Shown one piece after another: positions 63,885 to 64,000 of a stretch of DNA of 64,000 nucleotides. Origin of the DNA: CBDCUI01 sp965223115. GTDB taxonomy: Bacteria; Pseudomonadota; Gammaproteobacteria; UBA4575. Under the pieces are notes generated by a model that ran no database searches, had not been told where the DNA came from, and saw only the letters and a program-made list of their open reading frames with translations. The stretch spans positions 1,674,001 through 1,738,000 of the forward strand of contig OZ244982.1 of the NCBI GenBank assembly GCA_965223115.1. The letters are read 5' to 3'. Position numbers and translations under genes: made by a program. How positions within the stretch are numbered: position 1 is the first letter of the stretch; each line of letters starts with the position of its first letter.

Positions 63885-64000
63885 TTATTTGTTCTCTTTA
63901 TAAAAATTAATCAGTGCATTTGTTGAAGAATCCTGGTCTGCAACACTTTGGTTACTTTGTATTTTTTCTAAAATTTTATTGGCAAGTCTTTTACCAAGCT
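63885..64000 (-). CDS. pgi: Glucose-6-phosphate isomerase, C-terminal end (cut by window edge)
   Basis: The last 38 codons of a minus-strand gene, too short for automatic calling. The translated end reads LGKRLANKILEKIQ, then SNQSVADQDSSTNALINFYKENK and a TAA. The LGK-x-L segment and DSSTNxLI near the end are marks of Pgi C-termini. It converges on queG with five bases between the stops. Confidence 0.8.
   Translation of the reverse strand, partial: LGKRLANKILEKIQSNQSVADQDSSTNALINFYKENK

Overview
The window looks like a chromosomal segment of an AT-rich gammaproteobacterium (judged by eye, well under 45 % GC). Gene orders support this: queA-tgt-yajC-secD; rnr-rlmB-rpsF-rpsR-DUF2232-rplI-dnaB-alr; and mutL-miaA-hfq-hflX-hflK-hflC-DUF2065-hisZ-purA, with queG-nnr-tsaE-amiC close by. 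DUF2232 and hisZ in these positions are typical of non-enteric gammaproteobacteria. I cannot name the genus.

Layout. 1-3307: secD (cut by the window edge), yajC, tgt and queA on the minus strand (Sec translocon and queuosine tRNA modification). 3389-3797: tRNA-Leu(CAA) and tRNA-Arg(CCT) separated by a degenerate ~51-bp repeat. 4106-9473: accessory genes (SnoaL-like protein, MarR regulator, a BON/OmpA envelope protein paired with a coiled-coil/helix-hairpin-helix protein, HAD phosphatase, YjbQ). 9604-10821: ispG. 10839-15070: a minus-strand operon of a soluble coiled-coil protein, a membrane OmpA-like protein and a GGDEF-EAL protein with a damaged EAL loop. 15336-18891: hypothetical genes and fadD. 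18903-27018: alr, dnaB, rplI, DUF2232, rpsR, rpsF, rlmB, rnr, and tRNA-Leu(CAG), which is followed by three 136-bp repeats each beginning with the last 25 nt of the tRNA.

27439-39793 is accessory: NYN-domain protein, a 1.3-kb stretch with small membrane ORFs and RNA-like inverted repeats, truncated hemoglobin, an orphan tungstate-binding protein beside a broken outer-membrane porin gene and a ModE-type regulator, then an envelope group (PAP2 phosphatase, EptA-like phosphoethanolamine transferase, LtaS-like sulfatase-fold enzyme, membrane-anchored LuxR-type regulator), a DsrE-like periplasmic protein, a monooxygenase-fold protein and a glycine-zipper lipoprotein. 39999-51213 is mainly housekeeping (galE, purA, hisZ, hflC/K/X, hfq, miaA, mutL).

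50845-59187 separates mutL from amiC, which are neighbours in many relatives. It holds a RibD-like reductase, SohB, a Kef-type antiporter, an Imm50-like protein, a tiny Tat-signal protein, a methyltransferase with no ordinary start codon, a catalytically damaged IS110-family transposase and a hemerythrin. The window ends with amiC, tsaE, nnr, queG and the 3' end of pgi. Queuosine synthesis is well represented (tgt, queA, queG).

The most unusual items are the tRNA-Leu(CAG) repeat array, which resembles the arrangement known for E. coli tyrT/rtT; two ORFs that seem to begin at AUC after good ribosome binding sites; a run of four perfect hairpins at 5300-5438; a possible structured RNA at 28600-28722 near a 34-residue membrane peptide; and the OmpA/coiled-coil/GGDEF-EAL operon.
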